Source of the DNA: Isoetes taiwanensis
Taxonomy: Eukaryota; Streptophyta; Lycopodiopsida; Isoetales; Isoetaceae
Direction: 5' to 3'
Length of the DNA stretch: 64,000 bases
Assembly (NCBI GenBank): GCA_021234155.1
Contig: JAJEKV010000015.1
Span: 1,026,852 to 1,090,851, forward strand
The position numbers were made by a program, and so were the translations under genes. Positions 22,050 to 32,494 of the stretch are shown here, piece after piece; position 1 is the first letter of the stretch, and every line of letters begins with the position of its first letter. The notes under the pieces are model-generated. The model saw only the letters and a program-made list of their open reading frames with translations. It searched no databases and was not told where the DNA came from.

Positions 22050-23733
22050 AAGCTACAACGAGATTACCTTTCCTGGCGGTCATGTGATTCAAATCTTCGA
22101 TGGAAAGTTTCCATCAATGGAAGAGAAGAATGACTCTCATTCTTAAGGCTGAAGGAGTTTGGGGAATTGTTAGTAGCCAAGAACTAGCACCCGAGCTTGC
22201 ATCAGATGGCAAGAACAAATCTGTTCTTGATGCTTGGTAACGCCGGGATGACAAGGCTATGGCTACGCTGAATCTCTTCTTGATGAGGTTCAGAAGGAGA
22301 ACAACTATGATTTTCGGAATGCTCTCATCCAAGAGCATGAAAAGAAGACCCATACACAAATTGGGCATTTGTATGCTGAAGTGGTGAATATGCGTTGGGA
22401 AGAGACTGAAAGTCTTGATAAATTTGCAGACTACATGAAGAACATCTTTCAATAGATTGAAGCCTCTGGAGAAGAGAATAAGACCTCTCCTTCATTGCAA
22501 TTATTCTTTATTCTTAGATCCTTACCGAATTCTTTCCATGCTTTGCGCAGCAATCTCATGCAAATTGCGACGTGGATCTCAACCGTGCAATTACTTCCAT
22601 CAAGGAGCAGATTATTATGAGAAAGGATGCTGGGATTATCAGAGACGAGCACAATGCTTTCTTTTCAGGTCATTCTGACCCAAAATCCTATGCAACAGGG
22701 AATGAAAAGCTAAGAAAAAAAAGAATAACAGTAGCAGCAATGCTTTAAGGCTGCTGACAGCAAAGGCATAGCACACAAGCAGCTTGTGACTATTGCAAGA
22801 AAGGCAATCATACCGCAACAGAATGTAGGAAGAAGATGAAGAATCTTGAGCACAAACTGAAAGCTTTGGAGATAAACAAAGCTTCAGCCAATGTGGCCCA
22901 AATTGTTGAAGAAGTAAGCGTAGCCAATGTGGTTCCTTGCAGCCCGAATTATGTCTATCTTTGTAAACAGCAGCAGCCCGCTTTATCAAATTCATCATGG
23001 ATTCTGGTGCTACAACTCATATTAGTTGGCACAAAGATTGGTTTCAAAATTTCAGACCTACCTCTTCCAATCACATTGTTCAAATCGATGATAATAGTGA
23101 GCATCAAATCTGCGGAATCGGTAACATTCAAGTACCCCTTAGCCTTGGTATTTTCACTCTAAAAGGGGTTTGTATGCCCCTACTTTGCGTAAAGATCTGA
23201 TTTGTATTGCAGGTCTTACTGATATGGGCACAATAATTTCTTTTGATAGTGAAGACTGCATTGTTCGCAACAGTTACAGGAAAGAGCCTTGCTCGTGCTA
23301 TTCGTACAGGTAATCTCTACCATTTGGGCAAAGAATATGCTGACCAAGTTGTTCTTGTAGCTGCTTGTAATGGTACTTGTGATTTGTGGTATAAGAGGCT
23401 TGGATACATCAATCTTAAAGCACTCAACCAGCTGCCCCAACTTATAGAAGGTTTTGATCTTCATGAGCACCCTCGCTCAATCCTCAACACCCATTCAATT
23501 TTGGGCTGAAACAGTAAGGTACTCAGTTTACATTCTCAATAGATTGCCCACTATTGCTGTGAAAAATCAGACTCTTGAACAAGCTTTCAATGGCATAAAG
23601 CCGAATTTATCTCACTTGTGTGTCTTTGGAAATGCTGCCTTTATGCTTATTCCCAAAGCTAGTCGCAAGAAGCTTGAGCATATCAGGAAGAAAATGATCT
23701 TTGTGGGTTTCTCTGACCAGTGCAAGCATGGTT
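22050..23733 (+). pseudogene. copia B (outer element): gag, protease and integrase remnants
   Basis: In changing plus-strand frames one reads a Gag start (IFDGKSFHQWKRRM...EGVWGIV), a knuckle (CDYCKKGNHTATEC near 22780), the protease (ILDSGATTHIS near 22997), the pre-integrase zinc region (WYKRLGYINLKAL near 23390), then PIQFWAETVRYSVYILNRLP and CVFGNAAFMLIPKASR from the integrase end. The integrase catalytic core between about 23475 and 23480 is missing. The frame is cut at 23733 by copia C, and the same protein resumes at 38002 (KMIFVGFSDQCK, then GYRLIDLDTKKL). Many stops and the deleted core show that it is long dead. Confidence 0.8.
23729..23733. repeat. Target site duplication (TGGTT), left copy, of copia C
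   Basis: TGGTT precedes the LTR start at 23734 and recurs at 38002-38006 after the LTR end at 38001. Five bases is the normal length for copia integration. Confidence 0.93.
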
Positions 23734-24369
23734 TGTTATTGAATTAAGAAAAATGTCTAGCAATGAATTATCCAATGATTACAACTTAGTTAATCAAAGA
23801 TGATGCTAGTAAGGTCACACTTACAAGATACAATAAACCTTTTCAATAGTCTTAATGCAACCAACCATTGAAATAGTATACTGTAGCAATGAAATAAGAC
23901 ATTGTAGCTTTATAATTTCATGACAACCTTAGTCTAGCAATGCCGACAGCTCAGGCATTCATCAATAGATGAATCCGATCAGAAACGCTGACTGCAAGGC
24001 CGATTTGATCTTATCTCCTTCTTATACTGTGTTAGGCGGCACCGATTCACGGAGAATCAGTTCCGACGGTCATGGGCTTGCTAAACAAGTTCGAATCATA
24101 TTTGCCTCTCCTTTTACCTTTAAAAATACAACTTCAATGTTCATTTAACCATTTAAAGTCTTCAATAGTTTCGATGGGTTCGAACGACTATTGTATGCAT
24201 AACCACTTCACCTAGGAAATAGGTTGCACCATAGCCTACCATGGCTAAATACACCTTAGGCATCTGTGAACTTCAATCATGCAATCATCACTGTGCACTT
24301 CTCAAATGCAGTTCCAGCTATCACATGGATCAACTGGATCAAATTATTATAATATGAACATCTCTTTCA
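23734..24369 (-). repeat. 3' LTR of copia C, 636 bp
   Basis: Starts TGTTATTGAATTAAG and ends CATCTCTTTCA on the plus strand. It matches the split LTR at 30659-31056 plus 37776-38001. It retains the undisturbed sequence (ACAACTTCAATGTTCATTTA near 24129) into which the LINE went in the other copy. Confidence 0.93.
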
Positions 24370-24379
24370 CTCTCCCTTC
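24370..24379 (-). promoter_or_regulatory. Polypurine tract of copia C
   Basis: On the minus strand GAAGGGAGAG lies directly before the 3' LTR. This is the expected primer site for plus-strand DNA synthesis in LTR retrotransposons. Confidence 0.85.
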
Positions 24380-26239
24380 ATATTATAATCTGTGCAGCTT
24401 ATCATTTTCCTCAGGTTACAGAATTTGCTGTCAGACAGAGATTTTGTTAACAAGTCTGCCAGGTTCATGTTTGTATGAACATATTGCACCTGTATTATGT
24501 TTCTTTGCACCAAATCTCTAATGAAGTGCATTTCCAATTCTATATGCTTTGTTCTCTCATGCATTATTGGATTTTTCGTCATAGCAATACAGCTAGTACT
24601 GTCAGACTGTAGAACCAATGGATCTTCTTGTTCATATAGAGCTCTTCTAGAAGCCTTCTAATCCATACAAGTTCCTTAGCTGCTAGAGTTGTGGCTGAGT
24701 ACTCTGCCTCAGCAGAGGATAGAGCAATAGATTCTGTTTTTTGCATTTCCATGAGATAGGACCACCACCTAGCATAAAGATAAATCCAGAAGTGGATTTT
24801 CGTTCATCAACATCTCCAGCCGAAATCGAGTCACTAAAGGACTTTAGTTCAAGATTATCACTATTATATTCAATTCCAAAATTGACTGTACCTCTAAGGT
24901 ACCTAAGAACCCTTTTTGCTGCTTGCCAATGGGCTGAACCTGGATTATTACAATATCTGCTTAGCATGTTAACTGCAAATGCAATGTCTGGCCTGGTACT
25001 ATTGGCTAGATATAATAAACAACCAACCAATTCTCGATATGGAACATTTTGTATTTGATTCCTTTCTTCTTCAGATTGAGGGCACATACTATTTGAAAGT
25101 TTGTAACCAGCTACCATTGGAGTTTTAACTGCTTTTGAGTCTTCCATATTGAATCTTTTCAGCACACCTTCTATATTTTCTCCTTGAAATAATGATAATG
25201 TTTTGTTTGCTCTGTCTCGATAGACTTCTATACCTAAAAACTTCTTCAATTCTCCCAAATCAGACATTTTGAACCTCTTACTCAGAATATTCTTGCATTT
25301 TTGCAAGATCTCATTATTATTGCTGAACATTATGTTGTCATCAACATATAATGCAATATAACAGAATTCATTACCTTGTTTGAAAAGATAAATGTTTCCA
25401 TCATTATTCAATTTTGCAAATCCCTGCTCCTTCAAATAAGAATCCATGCAAATGTACCACTGCCTTGGAGATTGTTTTAATCCATAAACTGCCCGTTTTA
25501 ATTTCCATACTTTATCTCTCCCTTGCTCAAAACCAGGCGGTTGTCTCATGTATATGTCTTCTTCTAATTTGGCATTTAAGAAGGCTGTTGTGACATCCAT
25601 ATGATGCACCTCTAAATCCTTAGCATTTGCCATGGCTAATAGCATTCTGATGCTTGACATCTTAACTATAGGCGAGAAGGTATCCTCATAATCTACTCCA
25701 TATTTTTGAGTGAATCCTTGTGCTACTAACCTTGCTTTGTATTTGATGGAATTCTTGTCACTTCCTTGCTTGATTCTGAAAATCCACTTACAGCCAATGA
25801 TATTTTTCCCTTTTGGAATGTCAACCACATCATAAGTATTTGTATCCTGGAAGGCATTTAATTCATCCTCCATGGCCTTTTGCCACTGAAATTTGTCTTC
25901 ATTATTAAGTGCTTCTTCAACTGTTTTAGGTGCTTCCATATCTAACAAAGCTAATATTTCCACCAAATTTAGCTCATCATGTTCATGTCTAAATCTTTTG
26001 CTTTTTCCAGATAAATCTCTACCAAAGAGTTCAGTATTTACCTTGGCCTCTTCTTGCAAAATCTGAGCTTGAGTTCTCCTGGTCCTTTTGGGAAGTTCTC
26101 CTTCTTCAGCCCCGTTGTGGTCTGCCTCCTTTTCTCCTTCAGTTAACATATTGTTAGAGTTATTAGCTGATTCCTGAATTCTTTCATCCCCGCATACATT
26201 AACAAAGATTAGTGTTGGTATCATCATGATCATCATCAC
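24371..26239 (-). pseudogene. pol: copia C reverse transcriptase and RNase H
   Basis: The long minus-strand frame (24683-26239) carries the copia RT: WQKAMEDELNAF, GCKWIFRIKQG, KARLVAQGFTQ, MDVTTAFLNAKL, then the active-site box YVDDN (ALYVDDNIMFS) and LGELKKFLGIEV. The N-terminal part is a charged linker after integrase. RNase H begins with RPDIAFAVNMLSRY and runs to the end, but the frame shifts near 24740 (SSAEAEYSATTLAAKEL is in another frame) and again near 24620, after which SDSTSCIAMTKNPIMHERTKH and ADLLTKSLSD complete the domain. RT copies element RNA to DNA and RNase H removes the RNA. Two frameshifts make this copy defective. Confidence 0.9.
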
Positions 26240-27071
26240 TCATGTACTCATTTTCTGTAATTTTCAATTCCTGCACCAACTCCTTTGCTTTATCAAGATT
26301 ATGTTCAAGTCTGGTGTTCTTGTAGTACTGTTGTTCATCAAAAGTGACATCCCTGCTTATTATGATCTTCCTTTTCTTTGGATCATACATTCTATAGGCT
26401 TTGGATTGGTTATCATATCCTACCAAGTAGGTAATTCGAGCTCTATCATCTAGCTTTAGTCTTTTCTCCTTTGGCACATGTACATAGCCCAAACATCCAT
26501 AAATTTTAAATTTTTCATAACATGGCTTGGTACCAGACCATAACAGCTTGGGTATTGAGCCATTAATACTTGTTGATGGTAATTTGTTTTGTATTTCCAC
26601 AGCAGTGTTTGCTGCTTCTTCCCACAGGAAATTTGGTAGTCCTGCATGCTTAATCATGGCTCTGACAGCATTTAAAATAGTCCTGTTCTTTCTTTCTGCA
26701 ACTCCATTTTGCTGAGGTGAATGGCTACAAGTCAACTGTCTCTGAATTCCCTTTTCTTTGCAATACCTTTTAAACTCTGTAGACAAATATTCTCCTCCTC
26801 TGTCCGAGCGTAATTTTTTAATTTTCCTCCCTGTTTCTAGTTCAACCTCAGCTGAAAAAGCTTTAAATGCCTCAAAGGCTTCATCCTTAGTTCTTAGACA
26901 TGTAATTTTTGCCTTCCTACTATAATCATCTATGAAGGTCATAAAGTATTTTTTTCCTCCAATACTTCTTACATTCAAAGGGCCACATAAATCTGTGTGC
27001 ACAATGTCCAAAACTCCTTTGGCCCTTTTTTGAGATTTTTTGAATGGTAGTCTAGTATGCTTGCCAAGCAT
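26199..27071 (-). CDS. copia C integrase, catalytic core and C-terminal part
   Basis: The minus-strand frame shows the full D,D-35-E core: D in VHTDLCGP, D in KLRSDRGGEY and E in QNGVAERKNRT. It is followed by the copia-specific GCLGYVHVPKEKR and ITYLVGYDNQSKAYRMY stretches (the GKGY-like end domain). The zinc-binding part lies just upstream in another frame (WHERLCHTSNKN at about 27150, CFGCMLGKH at 27060-27080). The overlap with the RT frame at 26199-26239 reflects a frameshift between domains that belong to one polyprotein. Confidence 0.88.
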   Translation of the reverse strand: MLGKHTRLPFKKSQKRAKGVLDIVHTDLCGPLNVRSIGGKKYFMTFIDDYSRKAKITCLRTKDEAFEAFKAFSAEVELETGRKIKKLRSDRGGEYLSTEFKRYCKEKGIQRQLTCSHSPQQNGVAERKNRTILNAVRAMIKHAGLPNFLWEEAANTAVEIQNKLPSTSINGSIPKLLWSGTKPCYEKFKIYGCLGYVHVPKEKRLKLDDRARITYLVGYDNQSKAYRMYDPKKRKIIISRDVTFDEQQYYKNTRLEHNLDKAKELVQELKITENEYMSDDDHDDTNTNLC

Positions 27072-27074
27072 GCA

Positions 27075-27520
27075 GCCAAAACAAACATTCTTTCCAGTGG
27101 TTGTTTCACTGGATTTAATTAAATCCTTCTTTGATCAAGAGTTCCACATTTTTGTTACTTGTATGACATAATCTTTCATGCCAAGTATTAATATCTGGTG
27201 CAATGATAGCATTTATAGCTGGCAAACAATTATTGTCTAAGCCAAAAAGATTTCCCACTCTTTTGCCAAAAAACTTGATTTCATTATTCAGAAGGATAGT
27301 ACATTGTAATCTGTTGAATACAACAGTATATCCCATATCCACCAATTGACTAACAGAAATTAAATTTCTGACTAATGATGGCACACATAGCACATCCTTT
27401 AACACAACTACATTCCCTTGTAGGTCAAACAACTCTAAAACACCAGCACACTGAACCTTTTGGATCTTCCCATTTCCAAGCTTAACATAACCTGTTCTGC
27501 TTTGATTTTCTTCTGCGCTA
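27075..27520 (-). pseudogene. copia C protease (C-terminal part) and pre-integrase region
   Basis: Minus-strand residues run GSAEENQSRTGYVKLGNGK, LKDVLCVPSLVRNLISVSQL and INTWHERLCHTSNKN, the usual protease-to-integrase link of plant copia. The front of the protease, with the active site ILDSGAEKTV, is at about 28060-28115 on the other side of an inserted LINE tail. The first 18 residues of the open frame reaching 27579 come from antisense LINE sequence, not from copia. Confidence 0.85.
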
Positions 27521-27907
27521 CCCACTTGCCCATGAAAAGACGCAGACTCATTGCCTCCATTCGCACAGGGGCACATCATCTTCGAATTGAGACAGGCAGA
27601 TGGATTGGTGAGCCACGTCAGGACAGTGCTCTGTCAATGCTTTGCCAAATGGGAGTCGTGAGGATGAATCTCATACCCTTCAAAGTTGCCCGGCATATGA
27701 TCAAATCGACGCCTGGCTATGCTTTGAGTTGGTCGGGCTGGCCGGCCGCTACATGTGACATTGAGCCACGGCATCCGTACGGATGCTAGGATCATACCTT
27801 CAGGAGGTCATGGACATGCGAGATCAGCTATGTCCTCGGGCACACACTTGACATGTACATACACATTTATTTCATGATGATGTATACTTGTACAGTTTGA
27901 CAGCATT

Positions 27908-27978
27908 CTTATTACTGCCACGGTTTTTCCCTCGAAAACCCTTCGGGGCGGGGGTTTTTTAACCCGGACAGTAATAAG
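27908..27978 (+). repeat. Long stem-loop in the LINE-1 3' UTR (truncated copy)
   Basis: CTTATTACTG at 27908 pairs perfectly with CAGTAATAAG at 27969. The interior contains G- and C-runs (CCCTTCGGGGCGGGGG) able to pair further. The same structure is kept at 37629-37699. Confidence 0.7.
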
Positions 27979-27997
27979 TTTGCTGCGCTCCTTCTGG

Positions 27998-28026
27998 GTC
28001 CCATAGGCCGATTGGTCTCAGTGGAC
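27998..28026 (+). other. 3'-terminal LINE hairpin (truncated LINE-1 copy)
   Basis: Outer stem GTCC/GGAC (27998-28001, 28023-28026) and inner stem AGGCC/GGTCT (28005-28009, 28014-28018) close a GATT loop just before the poly-pyrimidine tail. The same fold, with changed bases, is present in LINE-2 at 59034-59061. Confidence 0.6.
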
Positions 28027-28057
28027 GATAAAAAAACTATTCTATTCTATTCTATTC

Positions 28058-28815
28058 TTTAAGTATTTTGCTTGAGCTTGTCACTGTCTTTTCTGCTCCA
28101 CTATCTAGGATTAACATGTCATTCTCAATGTCAGCTTGTTTACTTTCAGAAATAGCAGAAATTGTATTGTTACTTACCTCAACTTCCTCGTCTTCTTCAC
28201 TTATGCCTTCCTCACTTTCTTGAGTCAGATTTATAGCAGCATTAGTTTTGGATTTCCCTTTGTATGGACTACTGGTTCTGCTGGTTTTTCCTCTCCTTGT
28301 CTTGCCACTAGAGCATCTGTTTGCAAAGTGGCCTCTTCCACCACAGTTATAGCATTCTACTTCCCTCAACTTAGGGCAATCAGATTTCAAGTGACCTATT
28401 GCCTTGCAAATGATAGCATGGCCCAACCCGTTGTTTTTTTTTTTTACATCCCTTGTGTTTTTCCTTTAAACTTACCTCTCGATTATTACAAGACTTCAAC
28501 ATTTTCTTCAAGGTCTTCAAATAAGACCTTGGTTTGTTCAAATTCAGTCCTTATCATTTCTTCTGCAGTCTCCCTGTTCTTAGCCACATTCCTAATTAGA
28601 ATAGCCACCGCTTATTCCCTTCTCTTTGCTCTTGCCACATGCAAAAGCTTTTGCTGCTCAGTCATAACTACTCCAGCTCCTTCAAGATCTGCAATTATGT
28701 TGTCAAACCTTGAAAAAAACTTTGTGAGATCATCCTCTTCTTTGAGCCTTAATTTTCTAAGCTCTTTATCTAGAATGTCAATTTGAGATGACAATTTTTC
28801 TTCATAATGTTGAAG
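28058..28815 (-). pseudogene. gag-pro: copia C gag C-terminal part and protease active site
   Basis: The minus strand encodes SSQIDILDKELRKLRLKEED, a Gag helical region, then two zinc knuckles (C-K-x3-GHLKSDC in IICKAIGHLKSDCPKL, and CYNCGGRGHFANRC), an acidic linker and LILDSGAEKTVTSSSKILKE with the protease active site. Stops near 28440-28480 and an altered first knuckle Cys break the frame. The protein is cut at 28058 by the LINE tail and at about 28815 by another insert. Confidence 0.82.
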
Positions 28816-30262
28816 TAAATATGTAGCATAATAACAGGGGGTTACTTTTAGATTTTTATACGCTTTTTCATATGGTTTTTCTATGATTTCGTTGTTGTAT
28901 TCGTTGAGGTGTACTAAATAGTATTTCTAGAGTGCACCCTTTATGGGCCGTTGATTTTCGTTGGTTGGAACAATCCGAGGGTTGTTGTCTTTCTCTGCAT
29001 GTGTTTGTGCATGAACACTGTGCAAGTGTGTGCATGTGCATGTGTGTGCATGTGCACATGCATGTGCATGTGTGTGCATGTGCATGTTCATATGCATATG
29101 CATGTGTATTGTGCATGTGCAAGTGCAAGTGCAAGTGCATGTGCATGTGTGCATGTGTGCATGTGTGTGCATGTGTGTGCATGTCCTCTTGGATTCTTAT
29201 TGCCGGAGTGGATTTTACTACCACGAGATGGATTTTTTGCTCACACTTACAAAGGTATTTGTTTTTTAATGTTTCTTCAGTTAGCATAATGTTTTTTTTA
29301 CAAGGTATTGGTTTCTGATTCTACAATGTAGTCTTTTGAAAACCCCTTTTGTTTCCTTCCTATGATTTCTTTGCTAGATTCAAGTTTAGGCCCTCTGTTT
29401 GCTTTCAACTCTTGGATATTTACGGCTTCCGGATTGTTCATAGCAGCCAGCCTTTAGCTTCAATCAACAAACGAATTCTTATGCACACAACAAAGGATTA
29501 TTCCGCCCTTTTCCATGTCCGCCTTGATCGGTCAAGCAAAGGCCACAAGAATACATTTATATTGTAGGTTTGGAACTTTAATCGAACCGTAAGGTGAATC
29601 ATGCATTACCTTTAAGCTAGAGATGGAGCATCCAAAATCATATGGATTGATAAACAATGGTGTCATTGTGAAAGAGAAATAGTTGTAGCGGAGTAACAAT
29701 ATGTAGCATAATAACAGAGGGTTTTCTTTGTGTTGTAAACTTTATGACTTTCGAGAATAATGGGATCAATCTGCTCTATCTTTATGGTAACTTTTACTTA
29801 TGTTCTATTTGTTTTATTGTGATCAAATTCAAAAGCTCTGTGTGATGAAAGCCTCAAATGAATTCTAGTTTTTTTTTCCGGTTTGAATTCTAAAATTTTT
29901 GTCACACCTGGGGGCGTCCCTAAGGCCCCTAAGGGACCAAAAAAATTTTTGCAACACAAACCATTAACATCCAACATATAAAAATTAAATCCCCCAACAC
30001 ATAACAACCATTGACATTAACAACCAACACATAACTACCATTGACATTAATTAACATAACCATTGGGTCCAACACATTTAAATTAAAATCCCCCTTAAAC
30101 CCCCTTTGGTTTGGGTGCATATTCACACGGGGGGTGACGTAGGGCAGCGAGAGCTGTTGGATAGGCATATTCACCCCTTATTCCTTAATCTATACCGTAC
30201 GTAAAGTTCCTCGTTTGTGGGGTATGCAAGTACAAAATTTGCTATACTGTATAATAATATTC
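28816..30262. mobile_element. Unidentified ~1.45-kb insert within copia C gag
   Basis: Gag is continuous on either side: the N-terminal part ends GKSPYSILLEIL at 30271, and LLQHYEEKLSSQIDIL follows from 28815. The intervening sequence has no recognised ORF. It contains a purine/pyrimidine-alternating GCATGT tract (29018-29190) and an ATATGTAGCATAATAACAG block repeated at 28819 and 29699. I see no clear terminal repeats or target duplication, so its class is open; the edges are good to about 20 bases. Confidence 0.5.
29018..29190. repeat. (GCATGT/GTGTGCAT)n low-complexity tract
   Basis: About 170 bases consist almost only of TGTGCATG, TGCATG and TGCAAG units, alternating purine and pyrimidine. 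The open frames on both strands here (His/Thr/Cys-rich) are products of this repeat. Confidence 0.92.
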
Positions 30263-30270
30263 ACAAAATA

Positions 30271-30633
30271 CTATAAGATTTCAAGCAGAATACTATATGG
30301 TGACTTGCCTCTGATTTTTAGCAGAATGGATGCCCCAACCTTGCTTGTTAGAATAGCATATGCCTCCTTAATCTTTGTTGAACTTACAGTCACTCTTTCT
30401 GCTGCCACTCTTTCTTCAGAAGAGCTACTTTCTCTTCTATCTCCAGCTACACTAGACGAGGTGCTGCTCCTGCCTGCCACAATACTAGTTGAACCATTAG
30501 ATTCTGAAACTAACTCCCACAAATTTTCATTCTCTAAGACATTTTTAATTTGTTCCTTCCAGATTTGGAATCCAGGACCTCCTTCATAGATTTTAATGCC
30601 ATTGAGTAATGAAGCTCCAAACCTGCTAGACAT
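30271..30633 (-). CDS. gag: copia C gag N-terminus
   Basis: The minus-strand frame starts 13 bases after the primer binding site and contains GIKIYEGGPGFQIWKEQIKN, the usual copia Gag opening, followed by a Ser-rich low-complexity stretch and KIKEAYAILTSKVGASILLKI. Gag forms the particle shell. The frame is cut after ILLEIL by the 1.45-kb insert; the rest of Gag is at 28815 leftwards. The start codon at 30633 is well supported by its position after the PBS. Confidence 0.85.
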   Translation of the reverse strand: MSSRFGASLLNGIKIYEGGPGFQIWKEQIKNVLENENLWELVSESNGSTSIVAGRSSTSSSVAGDRRESSSSEERVAAERVTVSSTKIKEAYAILTSKVGASILLKIRGKSPYSILLEIL

Positions 30634-30645
30634 AGTAACCTGGCT

Positions 30646-30657
30646 GCTCTGATACCA
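30646..30657 (-). promoter_or_regulatory. Primer binding site of copia C
   Basis: The minus strand reads TGGTATCAGAGC, complementary to initiator tRNA-Met, one base from the LTR edge at 30659. Confidence 0.95.
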
Positions 30658-30658
30658 C

Positions 30659-31056
30659 TGTTATTGAATTAAGAAAAATGTCTAGCAATGAATTATCCAA
30701 TGATTACAACTTAGTTAATCAAAGATGATGCTAGTAAGGTCACACTTACAAGATACAATAAACCTTTTCAATAGTCTTAATGCAACCAACCATTGAAATA
30801 GTCTACTGTAGCAATGAAATAAGACACTGTAGCTTTATAATTTCATGACAACCTTTAGCAATGCCGACAGCTCAGGCATTCATCAATAGATGAATCCGCT
30901 CAGAAACGCTGACTGCAAGGCCGATTTGATCTTATCTCCTTTTTATACTGTGTTAGGCGGCACCGATTCACGGAGAATCAGTCCCGACGGTCATGGGCTT
31001 GCTAAACAAGTTCGAAACATATTTGCCTCTCCTTTTACCTTTAAAAATACAACTTC
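30659..31056 (-). repeat. 5' LTR of copia C, first part
   Basis: Matches 23734-24136 with few differences. It stops after ACAACTTC, where LINE-1 begins; the remaining 226 bases are at 37776-38001. Confidence 0.92.
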
Positions 31057-31119
31057 TCATCGTCCTCTCTCCAAAGAATACAACACCACATGCTGCCAAC
31101 ATCATCTGGAAAAAGCTCC

Positions 31120-31800
31120 TCTGCTTAGAAGCCGAAATTTGTTGCGTTGGAAAGCCATCTCAGAGCTCTTTCTGTCGGTATGTGATTTGTATATGTTTCA
31201 CTAATTATTCTGCATCAGAAACACAGATTTCCGGGCTGCAAATTGGGGGCTCCAAAAAACCCTGAAGTATTGGTGGTGCTGCCCACTTTTGATCATATCT
31301 GGAGATCAAAAACTCTGTTTCAGCTGAAATTTATTGCGTTGGGAAGCCATCTCAGATTTCTTCCTATTGGTATGTAATCTGTATGTGTTTTTAATACTAT
31401 TTCCTCAGCAAAAACTCAGATTTTCGGGCTGCAAATTGAGGGCACAAAAAACCCTGAAGTGCTCATGGTATTGTCCACATATGTTTTATAATATTTGGGG
31501 AATTTTAACTCCGTTTCAGCTGAAATTTATCGCGTTGGAAAGCTCCCTCAGAGATCTTTCTGAAGGTATGTGATTTGCATGTGTTTGAATGGTGTTTCCA
31601 TAGCAAAAACACAGATTTTCAGCCTGCACCACCGCTTTGTGGTTCATATTACATTTTGTTCATATCTATTTCTCTGTGACTTTCGGTTTTACGTGAAATT
31701 TATATCTTTGGAGAGCTCTCTCAGAGTTATTTCAAAGATATTTTATGTTGCTGATGTTTGAACAGGATTTCAGAGTGAAAACAACAGATTTTCAGTGCTG
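31120..31800 (+). repeat. LINE-1 5' tandem repeats, about 190 bp, four diverged copies
   Basis: The phrase (G)CTGAAATTTATTGCGTTGGRAAGC..CTCAGA...GGTATGT followed by GCAAAAACACAGATTTTC recurs near 31130, 31322, 31517 and 31690. Spacing falls from about 190 to 175 bases and similarity drops towards the last copy. These sit where promoter monomers occur in some LINEs. Confidence 0.75.
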
Positions 31801-32119
31801 GATTTAGGGTTTCCATTGTTCTATTTTTTCAGCACTATATACTTTTCTTCATATCTATTGATCTCGCAGCTGCTCTTTTTGGGAGCAATGCATATCATTA
31901 GAATGCTTATTCGTGATGATTCTAAAGACATATGGTTTATCCATATTTGCTTAAGATCCGAGAGGAGAAAACAGCCAGTTTTGCAACCCGATTTTAAAGG
32001 CGGGATTCAAAGGGTGTGATACCATCCAATCACCTTGGATTAAAACATTTACATGCTAAAGCCTTGCGAGGCGGGCGCCTGTAAGAGGGAAAAGCCATTG
32101 CTTATTTTCATTTCGCACA

Positions 32120-32480
32120 AATTGTGCGTAAGGTGGCAGAGGTTGAACTTGAGGCTGCGCTTGATTTATGCACTTGAACACTTTCGGGCCGGGGAAATGC
32201 ATAAGGTGAAAGAGCACACACTTGCTTCTTGCACTTGGAAACTGCGCTGCCGACCGCGTGGAAGCTTTGGACGGCGTCTGTAAAGGGGCCGAGGTTTCAT
32301 TTGGACAAATTATGCGTAAAGGTGGCGAGGTTGAACTTGAGGTCAGCGGTTTATGCACTTGAACACTTTCAGGCGGTGTGCACGTAAGGTGAAAAGAACA
32401 CACTTCTTCTTGCACTTGGAAGCTGCGCTGCCGACCGCGTGGAAGCTTTTCGGACGGGCGTCGTAAAGGGGCGAGGTTGT
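32120..32480 (+). repeat. LINE-1 5' direct repeat, about 175 bp, two copies
   Basis: GAGGTTGAACTTGAGG..., TTATGCACTTGAACACTTTC and GCTGCGCTGCCGACCGCGTG occur in the same order in 32139-32290 and 32325-32470. A partial third copy may follow near 32495 (TTTTCGGACAAGCGTCG against TTTTCGGACGGGCGTCG). The block lies just ahead of ORF1. Confidence 0.8.
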
Positions 32481-32494
32481 CGTGATCAAAGTGC

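Larger units (their letters stand above)
27521..28057 (+). mobile_element. 5'-truncated LINE-1 family copy (3' end only)
   Basis: These 537 bases match the 3' end of the long LINE at 37244-37775, from CCCACTTGCCCATGAAAAGAC to the (TTCTA)n tail. They cover the end of ORF2 (IASIRTGAHHLRIETGRWIG), a 3' UTR with two hairpins, and the tail. The copy interrupts the protease of copia C between SKILKE and VGSAEENQ. Truncation at the 5' end is typical of target-primed reverse transcription. No clear target duplication is visible. Confidence 0.87.

Noticed and set aside
28868-29318. His/Thr/Met- and Cys/Val-rich frames on both strands, resembling metal-binding proteins
   Set aside because: They arise from the TGCATG repeat tract; all frames are open because the repeat lacks stop codons.
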